Shown: positions 15,303 to 23,810, counted from the first letter of the stretch. The stretch: DNA of 32,055 nucleotides from Bacteroidia bacterium (GCA_022402405.1 JAKRSG010000063.1:1-32055); one strand, 5' to 3'. Translations and numbers: made by a program. Notes: a model not told the origin generated them from the letters alone.

Positions 15303-16017
15303 TATTTTTTAAGTGTTGCATTAATGCTGGTATCGCCATAGTGTAATTGCCATCTACGTTAAAGTTGTAGGTGTGTGGATTTTGAAACCATTCATTCACA
15401 TTCATTATACAGTTAAGTATAGCTGGCTTTTCTTTTTGAATATGAATGTTTATGTTAAGTTTCCTGTGTTTAATAAGCATTTCATTGGTTCCAACATGCA
15501 TGGTATAACCAAGGTTAACGCCTGCTGTGTCCAAATATCTGCCTTCTAATTTTAAAAAATGATAGCCTCCGCCAATTACATCAGGCCATTGCATATTTAT
15601 ATTTTCAGTGGTATTTTCTAAACTGTTGCTGATATTTTTGTCAGCAGCAATTCCTATCAAAAATTCTATGGCCGTATAATCTCCTTCCACTACGTGCTGA
15701 ACCAACAACTTATTCTCCTTATTCCTAGCATTAATATAATATGTAGCATCGCTATGCAGGAAAGTGCTATCTTCTTTGTATAGTTTTATTCCTGAAATAT
15801 AATATTCTAGTCTGCTCACGCTGTAGGGAGATTCCGATGAATTCTGATATAAAATGCTATCAAATTCGAGTAAAATTCCATTTACTTCATGTGATATTTC
15901 AATTGTTAAACTTGTATTTGGAAGTTCTACTTGGTTTATTAATTCTTTTTTACATGAACCTAAACCTATTGAAATTAATATAAAATTTAGTATAGCTATG
16001 GTTGATATGTTTTTCAT
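15271..16017 (-). CDS. MbnP-like copper-associated lipoprotein
   Basis: This 248-residue lipoprotein (lipobox GLGSC, Cys22) resembles the MbnP family: an early SLTIEISHEVNG strand, SRLEYYISGIKL near 74-85, and MQWPDVIGGGYHFLKLEG near 146-163, with a conserved-looking Trp and a GYxFLKLEG motif. The family binds copper in the periplasm, in some members through a tryptophan converted to kynurenine by the partner di-heme enzyme, whose gene overlaps its 3' end here. It likely belongs to the copper-handling capacity needed for NosZ, though it is about 7 kb from the nos operon. Its promoter shares the 98-bp divergent region with nadA, which contains a Crp/Fnr-type box. Confidence 0.78.
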   Translation of the reverse strand: MKNISTIAILNFILISIGLGSCKKELINQVELPNTSLTIEISHEVNGILLEFDSILYQNSSESPYSVSRLEYYISGIKLYKEDSTFLHSDATYYINARNKENKLLVQHVVEGDYTAIEFLIGIAADKNISNSLENTTENINMQWPDVIGGGYHFLKLEGRYLDTAGVNLGYTMHVGTNEMLIKHRKLNINIHIQKEKPAILNCIMNVNEWFQNPHTYNFNVDGNYTMAIPALMQHLKNNGYDTFLIQN

Positions 16018-16054
16018 TTTAGAACAAAGATAAATCTGCTTTGAAAATGCTATA

Positions 16055-16068
16055 CTGACGACAGTCAG
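16055..16068. promoter_or_regulatory. Crp/Fnr-type box upstream of nadA
   Basis: CTGACGACAGTCAG is a perfect inverted repeat with 5-bp arms and 4-bp spacer. Its centre (16061.5) is 29.5 bp before the -7 element at 16091, the same distance as at the FAS1 promoter. It could also act on the divergent MbnP-like gene. Confidence 0.65.
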
Positions 16069-16090
16069 GGTTTATAAGATTGTACCTTGT

Positions 16091-16098
16091 TAATTTTG
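16091..16098 (+). promoter_or_regulatory. -7 element of the nadA promoter
   Basis: TAATTTTG is a perfect TAnnTTTG. Transcription would start near 16103, so the translation start must be the ATG at 16116 and not the in-frame codon at 16080. Confidence 0.6.
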
Positions 16099-16115
16099 TG
16101 AACCTTTATTTTAAT

Positions 16116-17078
16116 ATGAAAACAAACGATTTATATTCTCAGATTAATAAGATTAAAAAGGAGAAGGATGTTGTTATTCTCTCTCATTATTACATGAGCA
16201 ACGACTTGCAAGTAGAAACTAAAGATGGCGGTTTTGTAGATTTTGTTGGTGATAGCCTTGGCTTGAGCATTCAGGCTTCTCAAACTAAAGCCAATAATAT
16301 TCTGTTTTGTGGAGTACGATTTATGGCAGAAACAGCATTGTTGGTAAATGAAACTAAGCAAGTATTTATGCCTGACCCAAGCGCTGGTTGCTCCTTAGCG
16401 TCGTCTATAAATGCAAAAGATGTTATAGAGCTTCGCAAAAAATATCCTGGTGTTCCGGTGATGGGTTATATAAATACCTATGCAGAAACTAAAACTCAAT
16501 TAGATGTTTGTTGTACTTCTAGAAATGCCATTAAAATTGCTGCTTCACTTCCATCAGATAAAATAATCTTTGTGCCCGATTTATATATGGGTCAAAATCT
16601 TCAAATGCGAGTTCAAAAAGAATTAGGTAAAGAGCTAATTTTATGGAATGGTGCCTGCGAAGTTCATGAGGCTTTTGCCTCTCATAATTCTGGCATGAAA
16701 AGAGCTATTGATGCCGAATTCCTGTTTCATTGGGAGGTTCCTAAAACTCTAACTTCTATATTGGATGATGGTGCAAAAGGAATGATTGGTGGTACCACAG
16801 ATATTTTGAGCTATGTGAAAAAGAGTCCGAAAAAGAAGTTTTATTTAGCCTCCGAATGCGATTTGGGAGTGGCACTTAAAAAGGAAAATCAAGACAAGGA
16901 GTTTATCACTCCTTGCATACATTGTGCTTACATGAAACAAAATAACATGGTTAAATTATTAGCAGCTTTAAAAGCCATTGGTTCAGACCAACAGCAAAAA
17001 TACCAGGTAACCATTGATAAAAAAACCATGCAAAAGGCCAAAATGCCTGTACTTAGGATGTTGGAGTTAAGCGAGTAA
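16116..17078 (+). CDS. nadA: Quinolinate synthase NadA
   Basis: This 320-residue cytoplasmic [4Fe-4S] enzyme condenses iminoaspartate with dihydroxyacetone phosphate to give quinolinate for NAD synthesis. The N-terminus MKTNDLYSQINKIKKEKDVVILSHYY is typical. Further motifs are ILFCGVRFMAETA, PDPSAGCSLA, GYINTYAETK, WNGACEVHEAF, ASECDLG and TPCIHCAYMK, which together supply the three cluster cysteines and substrate-binding residues. The start at 16116 is chosen because a good promoter lies between it and the upstream alternative. The gene is followed after 11 bp by nadB, so the pair forms an operon. The Crp/Fnr box in its promoter is unusual for nadA. Confidence 0.95.
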   Translation: MKTNDLYSQINKIKKEKDVVILSHYYMSNDLQVETKDGGFVDFVGDSLGLSIQASQTKANNILFCGVRFMAETALLVNETKQVFMPDPSAGCSLASSINAKDVIELRKKYPGVPVMGYINTYAETKTQLDVCCTSRNAIKIAASLPSDKIIFVPDLYMGQNLQMRVQKELGKELILWNGACEVHEAFASHNSGMKRAIDAEFLFHWEVPKTLTSILDDGAKGMIGGTTDILSYVKKSPKKKFYLASECDLGVALKKENQDKEFITPCIHCAYMKQNNMVKLLAALKAIGSDQQQKYQVTIDKKTMQKAKMPVLRMLELSE

Positions 17079-17089
17079 AAGGGTTAATA

Positions 17090-18568
17090 GTGAATAAACA
17101 AAAAATTATTTGTGTGGGTGCTGGATTGGCGGCTATAAATTTTATAAGACATTTGCCTAAAGAGATTGAGCTTGTTTGGGTATTAAATGAAGGGTATCAA
17201 AAAAGTAACAGCTATTTAGCCAAAGGTGGCGTAGCTGTGAGCTTTCCGGGTGATGTGGAATCGCATATAGAGGATACCTTGGTAGCAGGTGCATCTGCCT
17301 GTGATGAGCAGTTGGTGCGTGAGGTTATTGGTGCTTCGGAGCAGGTTTTTACTTCCATGAAAAAAAGTGGTATCCTATTCGATGAGGAAGCCTTGCAAGA
17401 GGGTGGACACTCGCAAGCGCGTATTCAGCATGTTTCGGATCAAACCGGAAAATTTGTAATAGAACATTTATGGCAAGAAGTGCTCAAAAGAAGAAATACG
17501 CGTTTGTTATTTAACTATTGTGCCAGTGATATATTATGCGAAAATAATGCCTTTAAAGGATTGCAATTGTCGCATCGAATAACGGGAGAACAAATGCTTG
17601 TTTATGGCTCTGCATTGGTTTTGGCAACGGGCGGTGTTGGGAATTTATATAGCATGAATACAAATGCCATCACGGTTAATGGAAGTGCTCTTGGCATGGC
17701 TATTCGTGCCGGATTGAAAACAAAGAATTTGGAGTTTGTTCAGTTCCATCCCACTAAATTATACTCCCCATATAATAGCTCTCAGGTATTAGTAACAGAG
17801 GCTTTTAGAGGAGCTGGAGCGGTTTTAGTAAGCGAATCTGGATATGCATTTATGGATGATATACATCCATTAGCAAGTTTGGCTCCCAGAGATATTGTGG
17901 CTTTAGGGATGTTTAATCAGATGAAGAAGGATGGAGTTTTGCATGTGTATTTGGATTATTCTGCTCTTTCAGATGATGAGTTTCAGACGAAGTTTCCGTA
18001 TTTGTTCCAACAAGCAAGAAGGAGTACTTGGCATAAAAATAAGCGCATGCCGGTTGCTCCTGCAGCCCATTATTTATGCGGTGGCTTAAAAGTGAATGCT
18101 AATTGTAAAACCTCTATGTTGGGTGTTTATGCTATTGGCGAAGTGGCCTGCACTGGTTTACATGGTGCCAATAGATTAGCTAGTAATTCGCTCTTAGAAT
18201 TGTTTTATTTCTCTGAAAAGCTTGCCAAAAATATAAGTGACGATATTCAGGTTATAGAGGAAAAGGATACTATTTTAGAGAGTCTTTCGCCAGTATCGCA
18301 GTTAGATTTGGCCAAATACGAAAAGCAAATGCAATGCATCATGTGGCAGAATTTTGGTATTGTAAGAACATCTTCTGGCATGCATGCAGGCTTATCTAAA
18401 TTGCAAGAATTGGAGTTTCAACTTTGTATGTTAGCAGAGGCTTCTATTCCCTACCGTAGATTATTTAATTCGTTGCAAGCTGCTATCTGTATAGCAAAAT
18501 CTGCTTATAATCGCAAACAATCATTGGGCTGTCATGTGGTAAAACAAGATAATGTTTGTGCTTTGTAG
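17090..18568 (+). CDS. nadB: L-aspartate oxidase NadB (GTG start)
   Basis: This 492-residue FAD enzyme oxidises L-aspartate to iminoaspartate, passed to NadA; it can use O2 or fumarate as acceptor. It has a dinucleotide-binding CVGAGLAAINFIRHL at 8-22, SYLAKGGVAV, EFVQFHPTKLY, the catalytic-region SLAPRDIVALGM, HYLCGGLKVN and GLHGANRLASNSLLE. The start is GTG, 11 bp after nadA; no upstream ATG in frame is closer. It is somewhat shorter than the E. coli enzyme because of a reduced C-terminal helical domain. It converges on the NorB-like gene, with only four bases between stop codons and no visible terminator. Confidence 0.94.
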   Translation: MNKQKIICVGAGLAAINFIRHLPKEIELVWVLNEGYQKSNSYLAKGGVAVSFPGDVESHIEDTLVAGASACDEQLVREVIGASEQVFTSMKKSGILFDEEALQEGGHSQARIQHVSDQTGKFVIEHLWQEVLKRRNTRLLFNYCASDILCENNAFKGLQLSHRITGEQMLVYGSALVLATGGVGNLYSMNTNAITVNGSALGMAIRAGLKTKNLEFVQFHPTKLYSPYNSSQVLVTEAFRGAGAVLVSESGYAFMDDIHPLASLAPRDIVALGMFNQMKKDGVLHVYLDYSALSDDEFQTKFPYLFQQARRSTWHKNKRMPVAPAAHYLCGGLKVNANCKTSMLGVYAIGEVACTGLHGANRLASNSLLELFYFSEKLAKNISDDIQVIEEKDTILESLSPVSQLDLAKYEKQMQCIMWQNFGIVRTSSGMHAGLSKLQELEFQLCMLAEASIPYRRLFNSLQAAICIAKSAYNRKQSLGCHVVKQDNVCAL

Positions 18569-18572
18569 ATAT

Positions 18573-19883
18573 TTATGATTTTATAAGCTTAGGCATTCTT
18601 AGTAAATGTACTCCAATAATTCCCAAGCCTACACTGAGTAAAAATCCGCCTAACACAAATAACATAAAGAAGGGTTTTGATTGCTCCATCATGCTGGAGA
18701 AGCTTCCTGCTCGTTCACTCATTTGCCAGAATCCTTTGTAAATTCCCGCTAATATCAACCCAAGCCAAAGCATAAACAAGCCAATTTGGGTCAGCCAAAA
18801 TACTTGATGCATGTGTTTGCTGTATGTTTTATTTGGTTCAGACATAAATAAAAAGCTTGCGGCTAAAATAATCATGGTGTTTATGCCAATTGTAGTTCCC
18901 ATGGCATGTGCCACAGTTATGTGTGTGCCATGTGTATATAAATTAAAGGCAGGCACCGACATAATAAGCGCTTGAATTAAATTTAAGAATACCCAAAAGT
19001 TGGCCGCTGCAATAAATCTGTAAGCAAAAATAGATTGATATTTTTTTACTTCGGAAATTTCTGCTTTCCATTGGTAGAGTGTTTTAAGGAGAAAAATCCA
19101 TTCGGTCATGCTAACTAAATATCCCACATACCTTATGTATTCTTGTGTTGGCAGGGTATAAATATGGTGACTCCAATTAAACAACATGTTAAATAAGCCT
19201 AAGAAATACAAGGCAAAGGTTGTTTTACTGTAGGCCATTTCCGACTCACCGCTGATTTTATCCATTAGGTAAAATAAGGAGCCATATAAAATCTGATTCC
19301 AAGCGCCCACGAGCGAGCCATTTACTTTCCATTGTATGCTAATGTCTTTCACAATATTTTGATTGAAATAAGGAATAAGCCAAAGATAATTTTCGATGAA
19401 AATATAGATAAAAAAGGTCAAGCCTGTCATCCACATATACAAGTATACAGGCCATTTTATTTTGAAGCTTACCGTTCTAAAGAATTGAATCAAAAATAAT
19501 ATCCAAGCCAAGGCAATTGGAATGGCCCAAATGGGATTAAATTCCCAATATTCTCTGCCTCCAAACTGCTTGTTGAAGTAGGAATAAAACACACCCAAAA
19601 CAGCTATTATCCACAGTGCATATTGCATCAGCGCCATGGTTTTATTAATGCGTTCATGGAAGAGTTGGTTCAGCCCGAAATATACGCAGGCTGTGGCACT
19701 TAAAAGTATCCAAAAAATAGCAGCACTTACGTGCATGGGTCGGAGTGAAACGAGTCCAAATGAATCTATTAATAACTCTGGAAACAAATAGCTTAAGCTT
19801 GCTAGGCAGCCAAAAAGTAGGGTGCTTAAAAGGATAACTAATGCCGTTTTTATATATATACTTCCTAGGTTAATACTGCTCAT
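18573..19883 (-). CDS. NorB-like heme-copper oxidase-superfamily protein with altered active site
   Basis: This 436-residue protein has about 12 membrane helices. It aligns along its length with the catalytic subunit of cytochrome c NO reductase: RPMHVSAAIFW (H51, low-spin heme b), GREYWEF, NWSHHIYTLP (H239, H240, FeB), E261, and YTHGTHITVAHAM (H326, heme b3). The register is firm because spacings match Pseudomonas NorB (51 residues from the first FeB position to the HH pair, 21 from HH to the Glu). In that register FeB His207 is Asn188, Glu211 is Val192, Glu215 is Asn196, and heme b ligand His349 is Met328. The gene overlaps a NorC-like cytochrome gene by 14 bp. It may reduce NO differently, dismutate it, or do something else; canonical NO reductase should not be assumed. 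Alignment was made by eye from remembered reference sequence. Confidence 0.8.
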   Translation of the reverse strand: MSSINLGSIYIKTALVILLSTLLFGCLASLSYLFPELLIDSFGLVSLRPMHVSAAIFWILLSATACVYFGLNQLFHERINKTMALMQYALWIIAVLGVFYSYFNKQFGGREYWEFNPIWAIPIALAWILFLIQFFRTVSFKIKWPVYLYMWMTGLTFFIYIFIENYLWLIPYFNQNIVKDISIQWKVNGSLVGAWNQILYGSLFYLMDKISGESEMAYSKTTFALYFLGLFNMLFNWSHHIYTLPTQEYIRYVGYLVSMTEWIFLLKTLYQWKAEISEVKKYQSIFAYRFIAAANFWVFLNLIQALIMSVPAFNLYTHGTHITVAHAMGTTIGINTMIILAASFLFMSEPNKTYSKHMHQVFWLTQIGLFMLWLGLILAGIYKGFWQMSERAGSFSSMMEQSKPFFMLFVLGGFLLSVGLGIIGVHLLRMPKLIKS

Positions 19884-20289
19884 GTTTTAGAGGTTTAATC
19901 ATGCCCCAAGGGTATACTTCAAATTCTTTTGGTTGTGCAATTCCACTTTTGTTTAAGGATACCAAAAATTGATATAAACTTTCCAATTCTGTTTCGCTTA
20001 AATTAAAACTTGGCATCTGTTGTGCGGCACTTTTTATGGCGCTAGAAAGAAACAATTTCCTATCGCCTGATTGTCCGGCATAGTTTGTTAAATCTGGTCC
20101 GAGGTAACCTCCTAAACCATATATTTGGTGACAGCTTTGGCAGTTGTATTTCTGCCAAACCAGTTTGCCTTGGCTAATTACTTGGGCAATTTTTGGGTCT
20201 GTTTCGGAGTGCGATGAAGAGAGGTAAATACTCCAAGAATAATACAAATAGCTTAAGCATAAAATAAGGAAAACGAGTATTGGTTTCAT
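19870..20289 (-). CDS. NorC-like membrane-anchored cytochrome c
   Basis: This 139-residue protein has an N-terminal anchor helix (residues 3-23) and one periplasmic cytochrome c domain. The heme motif is CQSCH (50-54) within GKLVWQKYNCQSCHQIYGLG, very close to NorC, followed by GYLGPDLTN and a probable axial Met92 in QQMPSF. In cNOR, NorC passes electrons to NorB. Its gene overlaps that of the NorB-like protein by 14 bp, so they almost surely form a complex. It starts 20 bp after rmlD with no promoter visible, so it appears to be transcribed with the sugar genes. The cytochrome itself looks conventional; the oddity is in its partner. Confidence 0.88.
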   Translation of the reverse strand: MKPILVFLILCLSYLYYSWSIYLSSSHSETDPKIAQVISQGKLVWQKYNCQSCHQIYGLGGYLGPDLTNYAGQSGDRKLFLSSAIKSAAQQMPSFNLSETELESLYQFLVSLNKSGIAQPKEFEVYPWGMIKPLKHEQY

Positions 20290-20309
20290 GCTGGGAATGA
20301 CTTTAAAAT

Positions 20310-21176
20310 TTATAGTTTAGATAAATATACTTTAAGCGATTCTTTCCAATGTGGCATGGGTTTAAGATGTAGTTCTTTTAGTTTTTGATTAGCTAAAACG
20401 CTATAAGCTGGACGAGGAGTTTTGGCTGGGAAGTCGCTACTATTGGCCTCAGAGAGCTTGGCAGGAGTGCCACTTAGCTCAAATATGGCTTGTGCAAACT
20501 CATACCACGAACACTGTCCAACAGAGCTTATATGTACAATTCCTTTAACTGTAGTTTCTAATAGTTCTACTAATTTATCTGCGATGCTCTGAGTAGAAGT
20601 AGGCGATACAATTTCGTTTGATACCACTTTTAAATCGGCATTTTCTCTGGCCTTTTTTAACATCAACTGCACAAAGTTTAATCCATTTTTGGCTCTGCAT
20701 GGATTTACACCGTATATAGCCGAAACTCTTACGATTATGGCATCTGCATTGTTTGCTAAAATGGCTTCTTCACCTTTTTGTTTAGATAAACCATACACAT
20801 TTAAAGGCTTGGTTTGATCCGACTCTAGATAGGGTTCATTTTTGTTTCCATCGAACACATAATCTGTGCTTATATTTACAAATCTAACCTTGTGTTTAAA
20901 GCATATACTTGCTATTTGTGCCGGTGAAATGCAGTTTATGAGCATGGCTTTTTCTGGATCTGCCTCGCACAAATCTACTTGATGGAAGGCAGCGGTGTTT
21001 ATAAATACATCTGGCTTATACTCGCTAATCCATGTTTCCCATTTGGCAGATTCTTCAATGCCTGCATCGGCGTGAGTATAGCTAAATATCAGTTGTTTTT
21101 GTGCCAAGAAAGTACTAATAATATCGCTGCCTAGCTGACCATTAGCACCACTAATCATTACTTTTAATGTACTCAT
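20310..21176 (-). CDS. rfbD: dTDP-4-dehydrorhamnose reductase (RmlD/RfbD)
   Basis: This 288-residue cytoplasmic extended SDR enzyme completes dTDP-L-rhamnose synthesis by reducing the 4-keto group with NAD(P)H. It has a nucleotide-binding motif SGANGQLGSD at 9-18, NTAAFHQVDLCE near 60-71, STDYVFDG near 103-110, and the catalytic YGLSKQKGE (Tyr-x3-Lys) near 128-136. Its start overlaps the epimerase gene by 4 bp. Genes for the first two steps (rmlA, rmlB) are not in the window, so the pathway depends on genes elsewhere or the product sugar differs from rhamnose. Confidence 0.88.
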   Translation of the reverse strand: MSTLKVMISGANGQLGSDIISTFLAQKQLIFSYTHADAGIEESAKWETWISEYKPDVFINTAAFHQVDLCEADPEKAMLINCISPAQIASICFKHKVRFVNISTDYVFDGNKNEPYLESDQTKPLNVYGLSKQKGEEAILANNADAIIVRVSAIYGVNPCRAKNGLNFVQLMLKKARENADLKVVSNEIVSPTSTQSIADKLVELLETTVKGIVHISSVGQCSWYEFAQAIFELSGTPAKLSEANSSDFPAKTPRPAYSVLANQKLKELHLKPMPHWKESLKVYLSKL

Positions 21177-22162
21177 ATTTCAATGACTTGTTTAGATACC
21201 AATTGTTTAAAAACTTGAATATTGTAATAAGAAGGTTCTTCAAAATCGTTAAAGTGATCTAAATTCTGAAATAGGTTTTCTATAATATCCTTTTCCGTTT
21301 TTTTTGCCTCATATTTTAATAATTGCTGGGCTTTCTCGGTGCTTACTTTATAGTTTCTATAATCTTGTTGGTTTTTATTATGAACCTTTACCTTCGTTCC
21401 AGTTCTGTTTTCAACGACATCTGCTACCGATTTAGCTAACTCGCCAACTGTGGCATTTAGAGAGCTAATATTAAATACTTCAGCAAAACTGTCTTCATAG
21501 TTTAACGCTAAATGATATGCCTCGCATAAATCTTCTAATGCCAGAATAGGGCGCCAAATACGATGATTGCTTAAGGTAATTTCTCCCAATAATAAGGCGT
21601 TCTTAAACATGGTATTCATGGCTAAATCTAATCTCATTCTTGGACTGTATCCGCAAACGGTTCCCTGCCGAATACATAATACCTGAAAGTTTTCTTCTGC
21701 TAAGGCTAATAAACTTCTTTCGCCTTGTAATTTGGAAACACCGTATGGGTAATTACAAATGGCAGGGTCTTCTTCTGTGTATGTTTTGTTAAGTGTATAG
21801 CCATAAACAGAGCAGGAACTGGCAAATAACAACTGCTTTACTCCGGCTTCTCTGGCCATAAAACCAATGTATGAAGGCAAGGCCGTGTTTAAAATAAAAT
21901 TACTCTTTGGAGAGAATTCTGCCATTGGGTCGTTTGATAATCCAGCCAAAAAAATGATGCTATCATAAGAGGCTAAATCTTGTTGTTTTAAGTCGAATAA
22001 ATCGCCTGTCAACAACCTAATTTTGTCTGGAAGAAAATTTCCAAACCAACACGCATCTGCCACTGTAATATCGTATCCTTTGGCTTGCAAATAGGGAGAT
22101 AATACCGAGCCGATATAGCCGGCACCTCCCATAATTAATACCTTTTTAGCTTTCATAATCAA
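21173..22162 (-). CDS. NAD-dependent nucleotide-sugar epimerase/dehydratase
   Basis: This 329-residue extended SDR protein has GGAGYIGS at about 12-19 (NAD-binding), ASSCSVYG near 114-121 and a catalytic YPYGVSK (Tyr-x3-Lys) near 138-144, followed by a sugar-binding C-terminal part with HRIWRPILALEDL. It acts on an unknown nucleotide sugar. Its gene lies between rmlC and rmlD, with 4-bp overlaps on both sides, so it probably makes or modifies the sugar used by the glycosyltransferase at the head of the run. It is not a typical RmlB dTDP-glucose 4,6-dehydratase in its motifs. The start could be either the first or third residue (MIMKAKK). Confidence 0.83.
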   Translation of the reverse strand: MIMKAKKVLIMGGAGYIGSVLSPYLQAKGYDITVADACWFGNFLPDKIRLLTGDLFDLKQQDLASYDSIIFLAGLSNDPMAEFSPKSNFILNTALPSYIGFMAREAGVKQLLFASSCSVYGYTLNKTYTEEDPAICNYPYGVSKLQGERSLLALAEENFQVLCIRQGTVCGYSPRMRLDLAMNTMFKNALLLGEITLSNHRIWRPILALEDLCEAYHLALNYEDSFAEVFNISSLNATVGELAKSVADVVENRTGTKVKVHNKNQQDYRNYKVSTEKAQQLLKYEAKKTEKDIIENLFQNLDHFNDFEEPSYYNIQVFKQLVSKQVIEI

Positions 22163-22725
22163 TAGGTAAAGTGTTTAGATCTTGGGTCGTTAAGCCATTC
22201 AGAAAGTGTAGGAGCCACCTTGTCTTTCGCAGATAATGTTGGCTCTATTATCGGCCATTCAATACCAATAGCAGGATCGTTCCATAGTATGCCTGCTTCT
22301 GCGTTTTTATTATAAATGCCTGTGCATTTATATTGAATTTCGGCAGTTTCGCTTATCACACCAAAGCCTCTCGCAAAACCCGCTGGAGCGTATACCAACC
22401 TGCGGTTTTTATCACTCACAAACTCGCCATGCCACTTGCCAAAACTGGGTGAACCAATTCTAATATCCACCGCCACCAGAAAAGCTTCGCCTTGGGTTAC
22501 ACGCATTAGCTTTGCCATAGGTGGTTCCCATTGAAAATGCAATCCTCTCACCACTCCTCTAGCTGATTTTGAGTGGTTGTCTTGCACAAATTCATCCGTT
22601 ATTCCGGCCGCTGTAAAATGATCTTTTCTATATACCTCACAAAAAAAACCTCTTTCATCCTCATAAACCTCCGGTTCAAATACCTTCAATCCGTTTAAGG
22701 CTTCATTAATCAAATCTATTTTCAT
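22159..22725 (-). CDS. rfbC: dTDP-4-dehydrorhamnose 3,5-epimerase family protein (RmlC/RfbC)
   Basis: This 188-residue cupin-fold enzyme epimerises the 4-keto sugar in dTDP-deoxysugar synthesis. Landmarks are RGFFCEVYRKD near 25-35, RGVVRGLHFQ with the catalytic His near residue 63, YAPAGFARGFGV near 111-122 and GILWNDPAIGIEWP near 145-158. The usual GFAHGF reads GFARGF here, a His-to-Arg change that I believe occurs in other members annotated as RmlC, so the exact product stereochemistry is uncertain. It lies 7 bp downstream of the glycosyltransferase gene and overlaps the epimerase by 4 bp. Confidence 0.87.
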   Translation of the reverse strand: MKIDLINEALNGLKVFEPEVYEDERGFFCEVYRKDHFTAAGITDEFVQDNHSKSARGVVRGLHFQWEPPMAKLMRVTQGEAFLVAVDIRIGSPSFGKWHGEFVSDKNRRLVYAPAGFARGFGVISETAEIQYKCTGIYNKNAEAGILWNDPAIGIEWPIIEPTLSAKDKVAPTLSEWLNDPRSKHFTY

Positions 22726-22732
22726 ATTCGTT

Positions 22733-23764
22733 TTATATTAATTGTTTGTAGGTTTTTATTCTTTTTCCAAAAAAGGCCCATACGATACTTCCTTGATACA
22801 TGTTTTGATCTATTATATCGTCGCCAACTTTACGGTTTCTCTGTACTTTTACTCTTTCTACTCGAATGTTTTTATAGTTTTTTAGTATCCAAGTATGAGC
22901 GTATAAAATTCCCTTAGCTACTTGCCATTGCAAGCTTAGCAATGCTTGCGCTAAGGCAACATAATCCAATAACACATGAAAAAATGTTCTACCAAATAGG
23001 TTTTTGCTTTCATAGTTTTTAATCATCATGTAAATAGAATTCCTATGATTCCAATACGTTTTCTTAAAACTCTTGGCTGCTATTGTGGCTCCTCCTACAT
23101 GCCAAATCGTAGATTTTGGCTGAACCAATATCTTATATCCATGTAATTGAAATCTCCAACATAAGTCTATCTCATCCATATGATGTACGATGATTTCGTC
23201 TAGATAGCCAGCCTCCGTTATGGCTTGTTTGTTTACTAACATAGCAGCACCACTTGCCCAGAATATCTCGCATACATTGTTGTACTGCCCATTATCTTTT
23301 TCTAGGCTGGTAAATATTCTCCCTCGCATAAATGGGAATGCATATTTGTCTATCATTCCTCCCGATGCACCAGCATATTCAAAGTATTCGGGGTTCTTAA
23401 TGTCTAATATTTTAGGTTGTATGGCTCCAATTTTTGGGTCAGATAACATGAGTTCTATCATGGGTTCAAGCCAATTCGAATTTACCTCTACATCGTTGTT
23501 AAGACAAACCATGTAGGGCGATTTACAACTGTTAAAAGCCAAGTTATATGCAGCACAATAACCATTATTTTTTGGGTTCTGAATAATACCTACCCATGGA
23601 TATTTTTCTTTTACATAATCAACATCGTTCTCGGTTGATGCATTGTCTAATAAAAATATATGTTTCTTGGTGTAGCTCGATTTTTGTAGTGATTTGAAGC
23701 AGGCATCTAAAAATCTTCTCCCATTATAATTTAGTACCACAATGTCAACGTCTGGGTAATTCAT
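22733..23764 (-). CDS. Family 2 glycosyltransferase, rhamnosyltransferase-like
   Basis: This 343-residue GT-A enzyme has an N-terminal VDIVVLNYNGRRFLD near 6-20, LLDNASTEND near 38-47, the metal-binding NNDVEV near 88-93 and a MDEIDLCWR motif near 195-203, typical of GT2 enzymes that add rhamnose or related sugars to cell-surface glycans. No signal peptide is seen; it acts at the cytoplasmic face, possibly held by the amphipathic C-terminal region. It is first in a run of six genes that ends with the NorC- and NorB-like genes, and two Crp/Fnr-type boxes lie 47 and 99 bp before its start. The acceptor is unknown. Confidence 0.85.
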   Translation of the reverse strand: MNYPDVDIVVLNYNGRRFLDACFKSLQKSSYTKKHIFLLDNASTENDVDYVKEKYPWVGIIQNPKNNGYCAAYNLAFNSCKSPYMVCLNNDVEVNSNWLEPMIELMLSDPKIGAIQPKILDIKNPEYFEYAGASGGMIDKYAFPFMRGRIFTSLEKDNGQYNNVCEIFWASGAAMLVNKQAITEAGYLDEIIVHHMDEIDLCWRFQLHGYKILVQPKSTIWHVGGATIAAKSFKKTYWNHRNSIYMMIKNYESKNLFGRTFFHVLLDYVALAQALLSLQWQVAKGILYAHTWILKNYKNIRVERVKVQRNRKVGDDIIDQNMYQGSIVWAFFGKRIKTYKQLI

Positions 23765-23810
23765 AGTTAATAATTTGATTCGAAATTCGTGAAACGGGGT
23801 ATGGTTGTTA

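Noticed and set aside
17854..17868. GGAT...ATCC palindrome inside nadB
   Set aside because: The spacer is 7 bp instead of 6 and it lies deep within coding sequence, so it is probably chance.
18573..20289. Calling the pair a standard cytochrome c NO reductase (norCB)
   Set aside because: The NorC-like subunit is conventional, but the large subunit lacks several residues held essential for NO reduction, so the plain name would mislead.
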